40,770 nucleotides of DNA from Photobacterium aquae (GCF_001029445.1 NZ_LDOT01000053.1:1-40770), one strand, 5' to 3'. Positions 7,220 to 16,206 are shown, numbered from the stretch's first letter. Program-made: numbers and translations. Notes: generated from the letters alone by a model not told the origin.

Positions 7220-7692
7220 CACAGACTCCTGCTGTAAAAATACCATCTGAAGTTGATTATTTACCATAGCCGGACCAAACCTTGAAAGCCAGCAGCTTAT
7301 ATTCCCCGCCCCGGTTCGTTTTAAGAAAAAGGCAAAAACAGGCCGGAGCAGAGAGCCGGTATTATCGGCTACAGGGAGATAATAATAGGTTGCGGCACGG
7401 CATGCCTGAATGACAAGTTTGCGGAAAAAGCCCGGCGATTAAACCGGGTCAAACACGATGGAGCGAAAGCCTTTTCATCAGAAGAGGTGAATTTAACCTA
7501 AATACCAGTCAGAGGTGGTTGTGTAAAATATATGAAAAGCAACGTGCTTAATCAGTAAAACGGAATTTAGCCAAAGGTATGAATACCAAAAGCAATAAAA
7601 ACAGCGGCAGAGATCAATTTTTGCAGAACAAGATGATTTATAACGAGTAATGTTATTTATAATGAAAGACTTAATTTTTCAGACAGATTGTT
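7220..7692. other. Intergenic region between csx16 and radical SAM gene
   Basis: No credible gene. It holds operator-like site 6 and, near its right end, a TATAAT (7658-7663) about 30 bp before the radical SAM start, a plausible -10 box without a clear -35. A stretch at 7629-7650 (AAGATGATTTATAACGAG) resembles part of CRISPR leader 1 (AAGATGATTTTAACGAAT), though much more weakly than the two leaders resemble each other. Confidence 0.5.
7411..7425 (+). promoter_or_regulatory. Shared inverted-repeat operator, site 6 (weak)
   Basis: TGACAAGTTTGCGGA keeps the core ACAAGTTTG but has imperfect outer arms. It lies between divergent csx16 and the radical SAM gene. It is the weakest member of the set. 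Confidence 0.4.
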
Positions 7693-9432
7693 ATGAGCCA
7701 CGCATCCATCACCTTAGCGTCTCCTCTTCAGGGGGTTGAGTTTTCCGCAGTATCGTATCCTGACGAATACCACATTAGCATATTGCAGAGCCGGGGCGAC
7801 ATTCTCCCGGCCCTGGTGAAAATTGAACGCATTCTGGCAGAAGCAGGGGTAACGCGTATTGTGCTTGATTTATCAGCGCATTTACACGAGCAGCAGCCAA
7901 GGCTGGTCAAGCTGAATTACAGCCAATCAATCCCCCGTCTATACAGCAAGGAAATCACCTACCGCAAATCAGTTCGGTTTTCTATCACGGAAAAGTGTAA
8001 CTACCACTGCTTCTTCTGCCACGAAGAAGGGATGGAGATGGAGGTGGGGCGAAGCTGCCGGGATCTGAGCGATATTTTTGAGGTGATCAGGCAGTTTGCA
8101 GAGCAGGGTTACGACGACTTCACATTTACCGGTGGCGAGCCATTGCTGCAATGGCGCTCATTAAGCGCCTGCCTGGACTACATGGAACAAATTGGTTACC
8201 AGCCAGAAATTACGATTGTCACGAATGGTGAGCGGATCACCCCAAAAGTCATTGAACGTTTAGTTGATTACCCTGGGAAGGTTCGTTTTAACTTATCGGT
8301 ACATAGCCTGCGCGATGACGAATACCTGAGCATTGTTCACCGTAAGAAGAAACCGGACTTCGGATCCGACAACCTGCTTACAAAAATCAAACAAAAGATT
8401 GAGCTTATCCGTCAGGCCGGGATCCCGTTCAAACTGAATTTCGTGTTGCTAAAAGGAGTCAATACATCGTTAAAATCGCTGGAAGCAATATTAGAATATT
8501 CGGCTACCTGCGGGGCTTCAACCGTCAAATTCCTGGAGCTGTTGATCACGGAAGGATTAAAAGATTTCTATCCTTACTTTTACAGCCTACAGGCATTAGA
8601 AAAAGATCTGTCCGAGGTGCTGACCTTTAGCTGGCAGGATCATCGCCGCCGCGTATTTAAATATAAAAACACGGATCTGGATGTCGAGATCCAGCACTGT
8701 ACCTGCGCGAGAGGATGCAACACCTGCAGCTTGAATCGCGATGCCAATTTTACCGCTGAGCTGAACTACTTCCCGTGCTTCCTGCACCCTGAACATAACT
8801 TTGCATTGGACGGCGGTAACCTGATCAGCTGCCTGGAGCAGGGGGAAAAGTTTGTCGATAACATGGCCAGCCATTATCAGGATTACAGTCCGATATTGAT
8901 CAAAGAAGCCTATACAACACGCAGCGAACGTGCCTACTACTACCAAATTTTGCCGCAGGAGCAGGCCGCTATAGTCGCATTGAGCAAGGCCAGACTTCAC
9001 CGGATCCGGGAGTTTAAGGAATTCTACTACTCAGACGGAAGTTCGGAATTTGAATGTTTTGATAAAGTGCAGAAACTGTCGTTGAACAGCTACGATAACA
9101 GCTACTTTGAAATTCAGCAGACTATTAGTGTGGCTGAGCAGGGCATGCATGAGACGCAGTTCCTGACTGATGGGATTAATATCACCGATGCACAGAGATA
9201 TAACCATGCTTTGGAGCAAGAGAACAAGCTCAACCACCTGACTCTGGACTGGAAGATCGAATATTACCGGACTGATAAGGGGGAGCTGTCCATCAGCCAA
9301 AACGCACAAACCGGAATAGTGCTATTGCGGGCCGAGAAACCCTTTGAATTGCTGAATGTTAAGGTGAAACCGGTAACCGTACCAGTGCCTTTACTGATCC
9401 AGCAGGTGATAGACAAAGCCGGCGTGTTATAA
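7693..9432 (+). CDS. MoaA-like radical SAM enzyme with extra C-terminal domain
   Basis: A 579-residue predicted [4Fe-4S] enzyme that cleaves S-adenosylmethionine to start radical chemistry. The SAM cluster motif is C102-N-Y-H-C106-F-F-C109, with TFTGGEP at 144-150. A MoaA-style auxiliary cluster is suggested by C342-x2-C345-x16-C362, with two further cysteines at 336 and 338. The N-terminal ~90 residues and the C-terminal ~170 residues (about 410-579) are outside the radical SAM core and match no family I recognise. MoaA is about 330 residues and ends in GG, so this is not the molybdopterin enzyme. It stands alone between csx16 and the GTPase genes. Substrate unknown; a nucleotide or peptide modification linked to defence is possible. 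Confidence 0.82.
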   Translation: MSHASITLASPLQGVEFSAVSYPDEYHISILQSRGDILPALVKIERILAEAGVTRIVLDLSAHLHEQQPRLVKLNYSQSIPRLYSKEITYRKSVRFSITEKCNYHCFFCHEEGMEMEVGRSCRDLSDIFEVIRQFAEQGYDDFTFTGGEPLLQWRSLSACLDYMEQIGYQPEITIVTNGERITPKVIERLVDYPGKVRFNLSVHSLRDDEYLSIVHRKKKPDFGSDNLLTKIKQKIELIRQAGIPFKLNFVLLKGVNTSLKSLEAILEYSATCGASTVKFLELLITEGLKDFYPYFYSLQALEKDLSEVLTFSWQDHRRRVFKYKNTDLDVEIQHCTCARGCNTCSLNRDANFTAELNYFPCFLHPEHNFALDGGNLISCLEQGEKFVDNMASHYQDYSPILIKEAYTTRSERAYYYQILPQEQAAIVALSKARLHRIREFKEFYYSDGSSEFECFDKVQKLSLNSYDNSYFEIQQTISVAEQGMHETQFLTDGINITDAQRYNHALEQENKLNHLTLDWKIEYYRTDKGELSISQNAQTGIVLLRAEKPFELLNVKVKPVTVPVPLLIQQVIDKAGVL

Positions 9433-9564
9433 CCCAAAATGGTCGCCGCTAGAGATGAAACAGAACATCACAAGCGGCTTCTTTGTTTGTCGCAAATCAA
9501 TCGCCATGGGTTACCAAACCAGGTGTGACACGGCTGGACGATTACGGCTGATCGCAATAATGTG

Positions 9565-11109
9565 TCAGGCCATTTTGTCTGCCTCTGCAGGCTTGAGACA
9601 CAGCAAACGAAGCTCGTTGCGCCACTCTGAGAGTTCTTGCTGAAAAAGCTGCTCTTCACCTAGCTCTGCCTGATACGTTTCCTTCTTGGCAACGGCGCAT
9701 TTTATCCGGGGGGAAAATGCATCATCAATAAACTGGTGCAGTTGCTGAGTCAGCGAGCGGCTGATTTGAGCACTCAGCTGAGTGAGCTGCCGGGCAATTA
9801 CCGTTGCGGCCTGACGTGCCTGTTCATTTTCGCGCCCCTGGCTGGCGTATCCTTGATACAGGTTCCACACTGCAGATAACGCTTGAAGGGCTGGGCCGCC
9901 ATATTTTGCTGCCTGGCCGATCTGCTTTGCTGATAATTGCCTGAAAAGTGGCAAATCGGCTTTTTTCAGTGTGCTTAGCAATGCCGAAATGTGTTTTTTA
10001 TCGGCTCTTTTCAAGCAGTTGCCCATTTGCAGCTGCATCTGGTTTATTAACTCATTACTGGTGTTTTGCTTTGGCTCCGTAATGGAAGCAAACGTCGAGT
10101 CACCATAAAGCAAAACCTGCTCTACAAGGTCAAGTTGTTGCTGTAACCACTGAGCTGCCTGCTCAGAGATATCCGCCTGAATTTGGCTTAACAGTGCCAA
10201 AGATTCGGATTGCTCCAGAGCCGAATGCATATCTACGCGGCGAGCAGCCACAAGACTCCCTACTTTCGCAGCCCCACTGCGCTTGAGCAGCGCCTTCCGC
10301 TGTGACAGGTAATCAATATGCGCCGACATGGTAAATAAAGCGTCATTACCTGTTTGTTGTTGTGACAAAAGCGGTTCAAACAGTTGTTGCTCCATACGGG
10401 TGTATAAGCTGCCCAGCCAGTGATGTTGCTTGTGAACCTCGAGCCAATGGGCCAGTTCGGCCGCTAAAGAGAGATAACCACTGTATTTGAGCAACTCTGG
10501 CTGTTGCTGTTGCTGGGCGAGAATAGCGGTGCGGATATTGAGCGGGAGCACTGGCAATAACTCTATTTGTGAATCGCTTACCCCCATTTGAGGAAGTTCG
10601 GTAAACAGATGATCCATTAGTTGCCGATGAAACAGGCTGATGTCTTCCGGCTTAGAAGATTCGCAATTAAGCACTACAAACACCGATTTATTGTTGGCAA
10701 TCAACCGGCTTAGTTGCCGGTATATATCGGCATCATCCACATCTGAGTTTCGTATCACAAACAGCACGAGATCCGTTTTTGCCAACTGCTGCTGGCTGAT
10801 GTGTTCATGCGCCATGGGCGCATTAATACCCGGCGTATCTAACAATGGCATACCTTGCCAGTGGTAGGTATGCACCCGGGCCGTGGTCGGGATCTCGCCC
10901 TCTGTGGCGACAGTATCTCCCACAAGCAAGTTAATCAGGCTGCTTTTACCGGCATTGTAGTTGCCATAGAGCATCACAGTTGGCATTTGCCGGACAAGCT
11001 GATCTTGCCATTCGCTGATCAGGGGCAGGTACTGAGCGTGCACCTTGCTTTTAGCAAGCAAAGTTTGAATGTGGCCGAGCGCATCACAGGCAGGCTGATA
11101 TGGATTCAT
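9565..11109 (-). CDS. Dynamin-like GTPase A
   Basis: A 514-residue large GTPase of the bacterial dynamin type. G1 is GNYNAGKSS (49-57), a threonine-rich switch (IPTTARVH) follows, and G3 is DTPG (91-94). The expected N/TKxD position reads NCES (148-151), a non-canonical G4. The region after about residue 180 is largely helical with many glutamines, as in dynamin stalks. No strong transmembrane helix is visible; the segment at about 395-425 is only weakly hydrophobic. CGGAGA precedes the start. Operator site 3 lies 71 bp upstream and array 2 lies just beyond. It is separated from the other two GTPase genes by array 2 but is on the same strand. Membrane remodelling is inferred from the family. 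Confidence 0.8.
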   Translation of the reverse strand: MNPYQPACDALGHIQTLLAKSKVHAQYLPLISEWQDQLVRQMPTVMLYGNYNAGKSSLINLLVGDTVATEGEIPTTARVHTYHWQGMPLLDTPGINAPMAHEHISQQQLAKTDLVLFVIRNSDVDDADIYRQLSRLIANNKSVFVVLNCESSKPEDISLFHRQLMDHLFTELPQMGVSDSQIELLPVLPLNIRTAILAQQQQQPELLKYSGYLSLAAELAHWLEVHKQHHWLGSLYTRMEQQLFEPLLSQQQTGNDALFTMSAHIDYLSQRKALLKRSGAAKVGSLVAARRVDMHSALEQSESLALLSQIQADISEQAAQWLQQQLDLVEQVLLYGDSTFASITEPKQNTSNELINQMQLQMGNCLKRADKKHISALLSTLKKADLPLFRQLSAKQIGQAAKYGGPALQALSAVWNLYQGYASQGRENEQARQAATVIARQLTQLSAQISRSLTQQLHQFIDDAFSPRIKCAVAKKETYQAELGEEQLFQQELSEWRNELRLLCLKPAEADKMA

Positions 11110-11179
11110 AACGATCTCCGCAGAAAATCAGACTTAACGATGCACTTACTGTAACGCCGCTGTGCGAGAAAAGCGGGAC

Positions 11180-11193
11180 TCACAAACTTGTGA
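11180..11193 (-). promoter_or_regulatory. Shared inverted-repeat operator, site 3
   Basis: TCACAAGTTTGTGA on the minus strand, identical to the core of site 2, is 71 bp upstream of the GTPase A start. The central GT reads in the direction of the gene. Confidence 0.65.
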
Positions 11194-11201
11194 AAAAAGA
11201 G

Positions 11202-11231
11202 GAAAAAAAGCCCGTCGCAGAGCGGCAGGCC
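11202..11231 (-). terminator. Terminator at the distal end of array 2
   Basis: On the minus strand GCCTGCCGC / GCGACGGGC with a TCT loop is followed by seven Ts. One internal pair is mismatched. It would end the leftward crRNA precursor immediately after the oldest repeat. Confidence 0.7.
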
Positions 11232-11626
11232 AGCAGAATCCCTTTGGTCAGGGCTCGTCCTTTCAGACCATACATCTACAATCCAGTAAAACAATCACCC
11301 GAGGTCTTAATCCCTTTAGTCAGGGCTCGTCCTTTCAGACCTGCTGCTCGTGAAGAAATGAAAGAGAATCCTTGGTCTTAATCCCTTTAGTCAGGGCTCG
11401 TCCTTTCAGACTCTCCGATAAATAACCTAGGGTTGCGGGGATATCGTCTTAATCCCTTTAGTCAGGGCTCGTCCTTTCAGACTTGAAGTTGCCCAAGAAT
11501 CTATCCGTAAGCGCTGGGTCTTAATCCCTTTAGTCAGGGCTCGTCCTTTCAGACGCATCTGTATTGCCATACACCCAGAACAACACTGCGTCTTAATCCC
11601 TTTAGTCAGGGCTCGTCCTTTCAGAC
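11232..11626 (-). CRISPR. CRISPR array 2: 6 repeats, 5 spacers
   Basis: The 37-nt repeats at 11304-11340, 11375-11411, 11446-11482, 11518-11554 and 11590-11626 are identical to those of array 1. A sixth copy at 11232-11268 is altered at its outer end and by one internal change (TTTGGTCAGG), marking the oldest end. Spacers: 11269-11303, 11341-11374, 11412-11445, 11483-11517 and 11555-11589, each 34 or 35 nt. The leader is on the right, so transcription is leftward. No spacer obviously matches the rest of this window. The array sits between the genes for GTPase B and GTPase A. Confidence 0.96.
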
Positions 11627-11735
11627 CTAAGCACAAGTATAACTCTATGATTTTAATGTTGCAAATTGCAACCAAACAAGCGTTTTAAACAAGGCCAAAA
11701 ATCACAAAGTAAGCATTTTTCATGCCATGTGAAAT
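11627..11735 (-). promoter_or_regulatory. CRISPR leader 2 with crRNA promoter
   Basis: It is homologous to leader 1. On the minus strand a TTGCAA -35 box (11664-11659) and TATACT -10 box (11641-11636) are separated by exactly 17 bp, as in leader 1. The shared TTGCAAATTGCAA inverted repeat and the GCATTTTTCATGCCATGT block are also kept. About 80 bp separate it from the stop of GTPase B. Confidence 0.8.
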
Positions 11736-11815
11736 TAGTGTTCTTATGTATCAATATGTTAAAAATGGCTAAAAAGCAAAGGCCGCCATCTTCCTGTGGC
11801 GGACCTATGACTAAT

Positions 11816-13513
11816 TCATCCTGAGTGAGGCACGGTGTCACTTAGCCTCGCGATATGCGCCAAGGCATCGGCCAGGTAGTCCTTCACCGGCTTAATATAC
11901 TGTTGGATCACCCAATTGATGCTGCACTCTATTGCCTCGGTCACGGCCTGCTGGATCACCGTATCACCTTTGGCCAGCACCTCGCTGATATCAACGCCTA
12001 TGGTGTAGTAGTGCTCTTCGTACTCATCATCAACCAGATGGTCGGTGATCAACTTACCGGCAATCCCACCTGCGAAAAGACCGGCCGGGCCGCCAAGCAG
12101 CCCCAGGGCGCTGCCTAATGCGGTGCCGGCTATTTCCCAGGCCGTTTTGGATACCCCGTTGGTTTTCGTTTGATAGCTGGCGGTAAGCTTTTGGAACTGC
12201 CCCAGGTGTTCACCGGAAACAGAACAATCCACGTCAGGATAATTCTGGCTGAATTTGTCCAGAACTGGCTTTAGTTCTTCGCTCACCTGCTGCTGGATCA
12301 ACAGGCTGAGTTCGCGGCTCAGCGCCTGGGTATCACCACTGTCTTGATGTTTTAACACCAGCTCCGGCCATAGCTCGGCGACCTTGTTTGCAACTGATAT
12401 TACCAGCCGGTCTTTTTCTGAGTGTAGCGCCTGCTCTTGTTGACTCAGTTCGGCAGCCAGTCTTTCACACTCGGGATACAGCTGTTGCTCCAGTGGCGTC
12501 AGCACCTTTTTTTGCCAGAAATGGTTCAGTTGTGCTTGCATTTTCCGGCATTTATACGCCTTGGCGTCGGCAAGCAAGCTCGCCAGGGTGCAATCGAGCT
12601 CAGTCAGTCCCGAGTCGTACCGGGTTTCGTTCCGAGCTGGGTATTGCTTATCGCATAATACAGAGATCGATACCGGACGGCGCAGCGATAGCGGATTCCT
12701 GGCCAATAATGCCTGGTGCTCAGCCAAATGTTGCGTTGCGCGCTGATATACGTCGGTTTGTTGCAGCTGCCGGTTCTCAGGCGATTTGGCGACGGTTTGT
12801 TGGACCAAGCCGCCACAGCTTGCATCTATGCTTTCGAGTACGGTGTCACTTTTGCTGATCACCGGTAGGACGGGTTTACCTAGGCGGATCTCTTCGCTGA
12901 GCTCATCGAGTTCATGGACAAGGCCGGGGTTGCTTGCCGGTGTCAGCCAAACCACAGCATCTGCTGTGTCGGTGAAACGGCGCGTCAAACCGGCATTTTC
13001 CGGTGTGACCGAGTGCAGCCCCGGCGTATCCAGGATCACAAAATGCGGCCCCAGTTCAATTCCTTGGATGGCATGGGTGGTTTCAGTCGCCCCCTCTTTT
13101 AACGGCCCGTCAATGTAGTTTACCTTACCACCTTCAAGCTGGAAGTAGCTGGCCGGCACTGCCAGAGTTTCAGAAAGGCGGTCAGCCAGATGGTTGATAA
13201 AGCTCGATTTGCCGGCATTGACTTTGCCGAAGACCAGCAAAACGAAACGATCGGCCATCTGTTGTGACAGCTCTCGCATAGGCTGGGCAGCCCGCCATTC
13301 ATCACCCCAGCTCCGGAACATCGCCTGAACATGACTGACCAGCTTCTCGGCTTCGAGGGCCATTTCATTGTCTTTGCCAGCATGCTCAAGGGTAAACAGG
13401 GGGGTTAATGCCCGGCAGGCTTCATCTATACGTTGATGCAGCCCGACTTCGTCGGCAGCCGCTGTGGTAAAACCCTCGGCAAAGGCGTGAATTTGTGTCG
13501 CTAAGGCCTTCAT
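11816..13513 (-). CDS. Dynamin-like GTPase B with glycine-rich hydrophobic segment
   Basis: A 565-residue dynamin-family GTPase. G1 is GKVNAGKSS (96-104), G3 is LDTPGLHS starting at D162, and G4 is SKSD (220-223). A helical, glutamine/leucine-rich middle follows (about 300-450). A glycine/alanine-rich hydrophobic stretch at 460-489 (starting EIAGTALGSALG) could insert into membrane, like the paddle of bacterial dynamins. AAGGAGC precedes the start. It lies 59 bp after the GTPase C gene and both follow the small membrane-protein gene, so these three probably form an operon. Paired bacterial dynamins often work as hetero-oligomers, so B with C or A is plausible. GTPase call firm; membrane role inferred. 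Confidence 0.85.
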   Translation of the reverse strand: MKALATQIHAFAEGFTTAAADEVGLHQRIDEACRALTPLFTLEHAGKDNEMALEAEKLVSHVQAMFRSWGDEWRAAQPMRELSQQMADRFVLLVFGKVNAGKSSFINHLADRLSETLAVPASYFQLEGGKVNYIDGPLKEGATETTHAIQGIELGPHFVILDTPGLHSVTPENAGLTRRFTDTADAVVWLTPASNPGLVHELDELSEEIRLGKPVLPVISKSDTVLESIDASCGGLVQQTVAKSPENRQLQQTDVYQRATQHLAEHQALLARNPLSLRRPVSISVLCDKQYPARNETRYDSGLTELDCTLASLLADAKAYKCRKMQAQLNHFWQKKVLTPLEQQLYPECERLAAELSQQEQALHSEKDRLVISVANKVAELWPELVLKHQDSGDTQALSRELSLLIQQQVSEELKPVLDKFSQNYPDVDCSVSGEHLGQFQKLTASYQTKTNGVSKTAWEIAGTALGSALGLLGGPAGLFAGGIAGKLITDHLVDDEYEEHYYTIGVDISEVLAKGDTVIQQAVTEAIECSINWVIQQYIKPVKDYLADALAHIARLSDTVPHSG

Positions 13514-13572
13514 AGATAGCTCCTTGGTTTGGAAAAACAGGGGACGGTTCGCCGCCGGGATAAATGCCGGGG

Positions 13573-14409
13573 TTATCCTGCCAGCTCCAGTCTGTGACAG
13601 GCTTGGCGGCGCAGCTCATCAAGCTCTTGTTTGATTTGCGCATGACAGCAGATCTGCTCAGCCCGAATTTTTTGTTTGCGGGCAGAGAGGCGGATTTTAT
13701 AACGGCTCAGTATCTGCTCTATCTGCTGAACAACGACCCGCAAACGTTGCGTTCTGCGAATGGAGGCAGAAGCCAACTGATTGTTAATCTGCGCTTTGAG
13801 TTCCGGAATGCCGCTTAGTGTGATCAGCAAATCTTGTCCGCTTTCTTGGCCTGCCTGATAGCGCCGGCTTGAAACCAGCAACGGCGGCAAAGACGGAACT
13901 TGCTGCTCAATACAGGTCAATATCGCCGGCTGCTGGTCCTGCGCCAGTTCATCTATTCGGGTTAGGACCAGCAATACCTCTGGGCCGGCATCAGTCGCGG
14001 CCAGCTGTTGCAGGGCATTGAGCTGATCCTGCCCCAGCTCACCGTTGGTGATATTGTGCAGCATTAAGACCAAATCGGCCTGCATTGTTGCTGCCTGCCG
14101 GGCTAGGGTATCGTCTCTGGCAGAAATATCGGCAGAGAGCCCCGGCGTGTCAATCCAGCGCACGCCGTCGGCGATGACGTGCTGATTTGCGCTCGTTTCG
14201 CGTTTGTCGGCCACCTTGAAAGCATCCTTATCGCTAAGCGCATTAAGCAGGCTGCTCTTGCCCACATTGTATTGACCAAAGGCAACGACGCCGGGTTGCA
14301 GCTCCGGTTGTGCCAGAGCCTGGTATTGTTGGAGCAAAGGCTCAAGCTCGGGAAAAACATGACAAGCACTGCAGGTAAGCTGTTCTATCGACACATGTTC
14401 AATTGGCAT
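13573..14409 (-). CDS. Small dynamin-like GTPase C
   Basis: A 278-residue GTPase related to its neighbours. G1 is GQYNVGKSS (45-53), G3 is DTPG (87-90), and G4 is TRID (150-153), a normal TRxD form. Unlike A and B it has almost no stalk: after the G domain there is only a basic, helical tail (about 215-278) likely to form a coiled coil. An N-terminal SACH motif gives two cysteines at 13 and 16. It may act as a regulatory partner of the two larger GTPases. AAGGAGG lies just before the ATG. It is the second gene of the small-protein/GTPase C/GTPase B unit. Confidence 0.82.
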   Translation of the reverse strand: MPIEHVSIEQLTCSACHVFPELEPLLQQYQALAQPELQPGVVAFGQYNVGKSSLLNALSDKDAFKVADKRETSANQHVIADGVRWIDTPGLSADISARDDTLARQAATMQADLVLMLHNITNGELGQDQLNALQQLAATDAGPEVLLVLTRIDELAQDQQPAILTCIEQQVPSLPPLLVSSRRYQAGQESGQDLLITLSGIPELKAQINNQLASASIRRTQRLRVVVQQIEQILSRYKIRLSARKQKIRAEQICCHAQIKQELDELRRQACHRLELAG

Positions 14410-14486
14410 AGCGCCTCCTTAATGGAGAAAAATATGAAATATCAAACGGTAACGTCATAAACAAGAAGGGTGACGGCCCCGGCCAG

Positions 14487-14873
14487 TTAATTACCACGGC
14501 TGACATCAAGCGCTTGCTGCAGCGCGCTAATCAGCGCTAACCGCTCTTCTAGCTCTGCCGCTTCCTGTAGCCGTTGCTGGTGGTGTGAAGTTTGCTCTAG
14601 CTGAGCGAGCGCTTCGGCCAAAATCGGGTCTGAGCTCTCATGAAGCCGATCGGCCGACAGGCCGTGTAAGCCATGACGACGTTGCCAGGCGTTGAATTCC
14701 GCCTCGTTAGCTTGCTGTGCCTGCTGATAGGCTGCTTGCCGACGCTTTTTTTCAACATCGTGTTCACTGTGCGATGATCCCGAATTTGAGCTGTCGGAAC
14801 TATTATCAGAGCATAAGTAGGCAACTGTACCGATGACAGTGCCTCCAATAATCCATGCAAGGGGGAAAACCAT
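14487..14873 (-). CDS. Small membrane-anchored coiled-coil protein
   Basis: A 128-residue protein, not recognised as a known family. An N-terminal hydrophobic segment (about residues 3-19) should anchor it in the inner membrane. A serine-rich linker follows (SDNSSDSSNSGSS), then a charged, alanine/glutamine-rich helical region that looks like a coiled coil. I set the start at ATG 14873 with GGAGG five bases upstream; a GTG at 14879 overlaps that site. It is the first gene of the unit with GTPases C and B, 82 bp downstream of operator site 4. It may recruit the GTPases to the membrane; that is inference from anchor and context. Confidence 0.75.
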   Translation of the reverse strand: MVFPLAWIIGGTVIGTVAYLCSDNSSDSSNSGSSHSEHDVEKKRRQAAYQQAQQANEAEFNAWQRRHGLHGLSADRLHESSDPILAEALAQLEQTSHHQQRLQEAAELEERLALISALQQALDVSRGN

Positions 14874-14954
14874 AATCACCTCCAGAATTTGTCAATCGAA
14901 CGAGTTATCGAAGAAGATGGGGAGAGTATAAGAGGACGGTTGGCGGAGTGCAGG

Positions 14955-14972
14955 TTTCGCAAGTTTGCGTAA
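14955..14972 (+). promoter_or_regulatory. Shared inverted-repeat operator, site 4 (variant)
   Basis: TTTCGCAAGTTTGCGTAA keeps CAAGTTTG and the two-fold symmetry, but both arms carry a matching C/G change (CGCAA / TTGCG). The compensating change supports selection for symmetry. It is 82 bp upstream of the small membrane-protein gene. Confidence 0.5.
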
Positions 14973-15024
14973 AAAAGATTGCCGCTTATCACTGAAAAAA
15001 CAGGATAAGCGGCTGAATAGGGGA

Positions 15025-16206
15025 TTAGCTGATGCTGTTTTGCCAGGCTTTTAGCTGATCAACTAGACCAGATAAGTCGCTGCCTATCAGCGTGGTCAGA
15101 TTATCGAACCCGCTTATCCGCTCCTGGGTATGTGCACCGATATCAAATACGCTGACGAGCATCCCATTAGCATGGCTGCCGCCGAGATTTCGCATCAGGC
15201 TTTCCAGCTTGAGTGTCGTTGCCTGACCTGTGCCGCTCTGGCTCCAGCCACTGGTTTTGCACTCTATGAGCATCATCTGGTTATTGTGAACCAGTATCAC
15301 GTCCAGTTCGTTGCTGACACTGCTCTCCTGGTTATTGGCATCCAGCCAGTGGCCTTTTACATTCATTGCCACATGCTCAATGCCAGCGTCCAATGCAGCC
15401 AGGTAAGCATATTCTTCAAGCCAGCCGCCGCCAATGTATCTGGCTGCCTCTCTTGATGTAAAAGCCACGGCCTGTTCGGTATATGTTATTAGACCGTGCT
15501 CGGCAAATTCATCTAAGGCGTCTTGTAAAACGCCATGTGGTTGACTGTACAGCGGGACCTCTGGGTTATATGGCTTGGCCTGATTCCCAAAATGGCTCTG
15601 TGATGCGATGGCATTAATGGTTTTAAGCACCCCCGGGTTTTGTCGGCAAAGCTCAAGCATCTTCTTTGTTACAGCGCTGCGCGCCATCACATCATCGTGA
15701 TCCCGACTTTCCGGCGAGATGTACTCAACTGGGCGCATTTTGTTCAAATATAGGTAGTCTTCGATATCAAGCGCGCTTTGGTAAGGAAGGCTGCCTCCTT
15801 TTTCGTTTAAAATGCTGATCTTTTTGCTGGAGGTGTCGGTGTAAATGGCCATTGAAAGCTCATCGAATTTATCAAAAGCCTGGGTGAATGCGATGGACAT
15901 AGGCTTAGTGCCCCCGGAGGCGTTTAACGCAAGCATCACAGTAGGATATTGCTCTCTTATCTGTTGATAGAGCGAATCGGCATGGTGTCTAAGCTGGGCA
16001 TAGTCGGTGCTGGTTTCACATTGAAATAGCTCAACCTGACGGATACCTTTACGCCGGTAAAAATCTTTCAACAATTGTGCATGTTCAGATAGCTTGTTAT
16101 CCCCCACCACCAGGATGACTTTTTCGATGTTGGCAACATCCTCGCCGAGCGTAGAGATCACGTTGGGCAGCAGTTGGTGAGAGATAAGGTTGATATGAAT
16201 GGTCAT
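15025..16206 (-). CDS. Card1/Can2-like CARF nuclease
   Basis: A 393-residue effector of the DUF1887 (Card1) family, in which cyclic oligoadenylate binding activates a PD-(D/E)xK nuclease. The CARF domain spans about residues 1-150, with the ligand-loop block NASGGTKPM at 95-103. A winged-helix-like linker region follows (about 175-250). The nuclease domain shows NELDVIL with D302 and IECK with E315 and K317. Known members are activated by cA4 and cut nucleic acids, mainly single-stranded DNA and RNA. It lies 138 bp after cas6 on the same strand. AGGA precedes the start. It would be the main nuclease output of this locus, as Cas10 lacks an HD domain. Confidence 0.9.
   Translation of the reverse strand: MTIHINLISHQLLPNVISTLGEDVANIEKVILVVGDNKLSEHAQLLKDFYRRKGIRQVELFQCETSTDYAQLRHHADSLYQQIREQYPTVMLALNASGGTKPMSIAFTQAFDKFDELSMAIYTDTSSKKISILNEKGGSLPYQSALDIEDYLYLNKMRPVEYISPESRDHDDVMARSAVTKKMLELCRQNPGVLKTINAIASQSHFGNQAKPYNPEVPLYSQPHGVLQDALDEFAEHGLITYTEQAVAFTSREAARYIGGGWLEEYAYLAALDAGIEHVAMNVKGHWLDANNQESSVSNELDVILVHNNQMMLIECKTSGWSQSGTGQATTLKLESLMRNLGGSHANGMLVSVFDIGAHTQERISGFDNLTTLIGSDLSGLVDQLKAWQNSIS

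Noticed and set aside
7629..7663. A third CRISPR leader upstream of the radical SAM gene
   Set aside because: Similarity to leader 1 covers only about 25 bp, with no TTGCAA/TATACT pair and no repeat nearby.
12388..12858. 156-codon frame opposite GTPase B
   Set aside because: It is antisense to a gene with clear G1, G3 and G4 motifs and has no recognisable domain.
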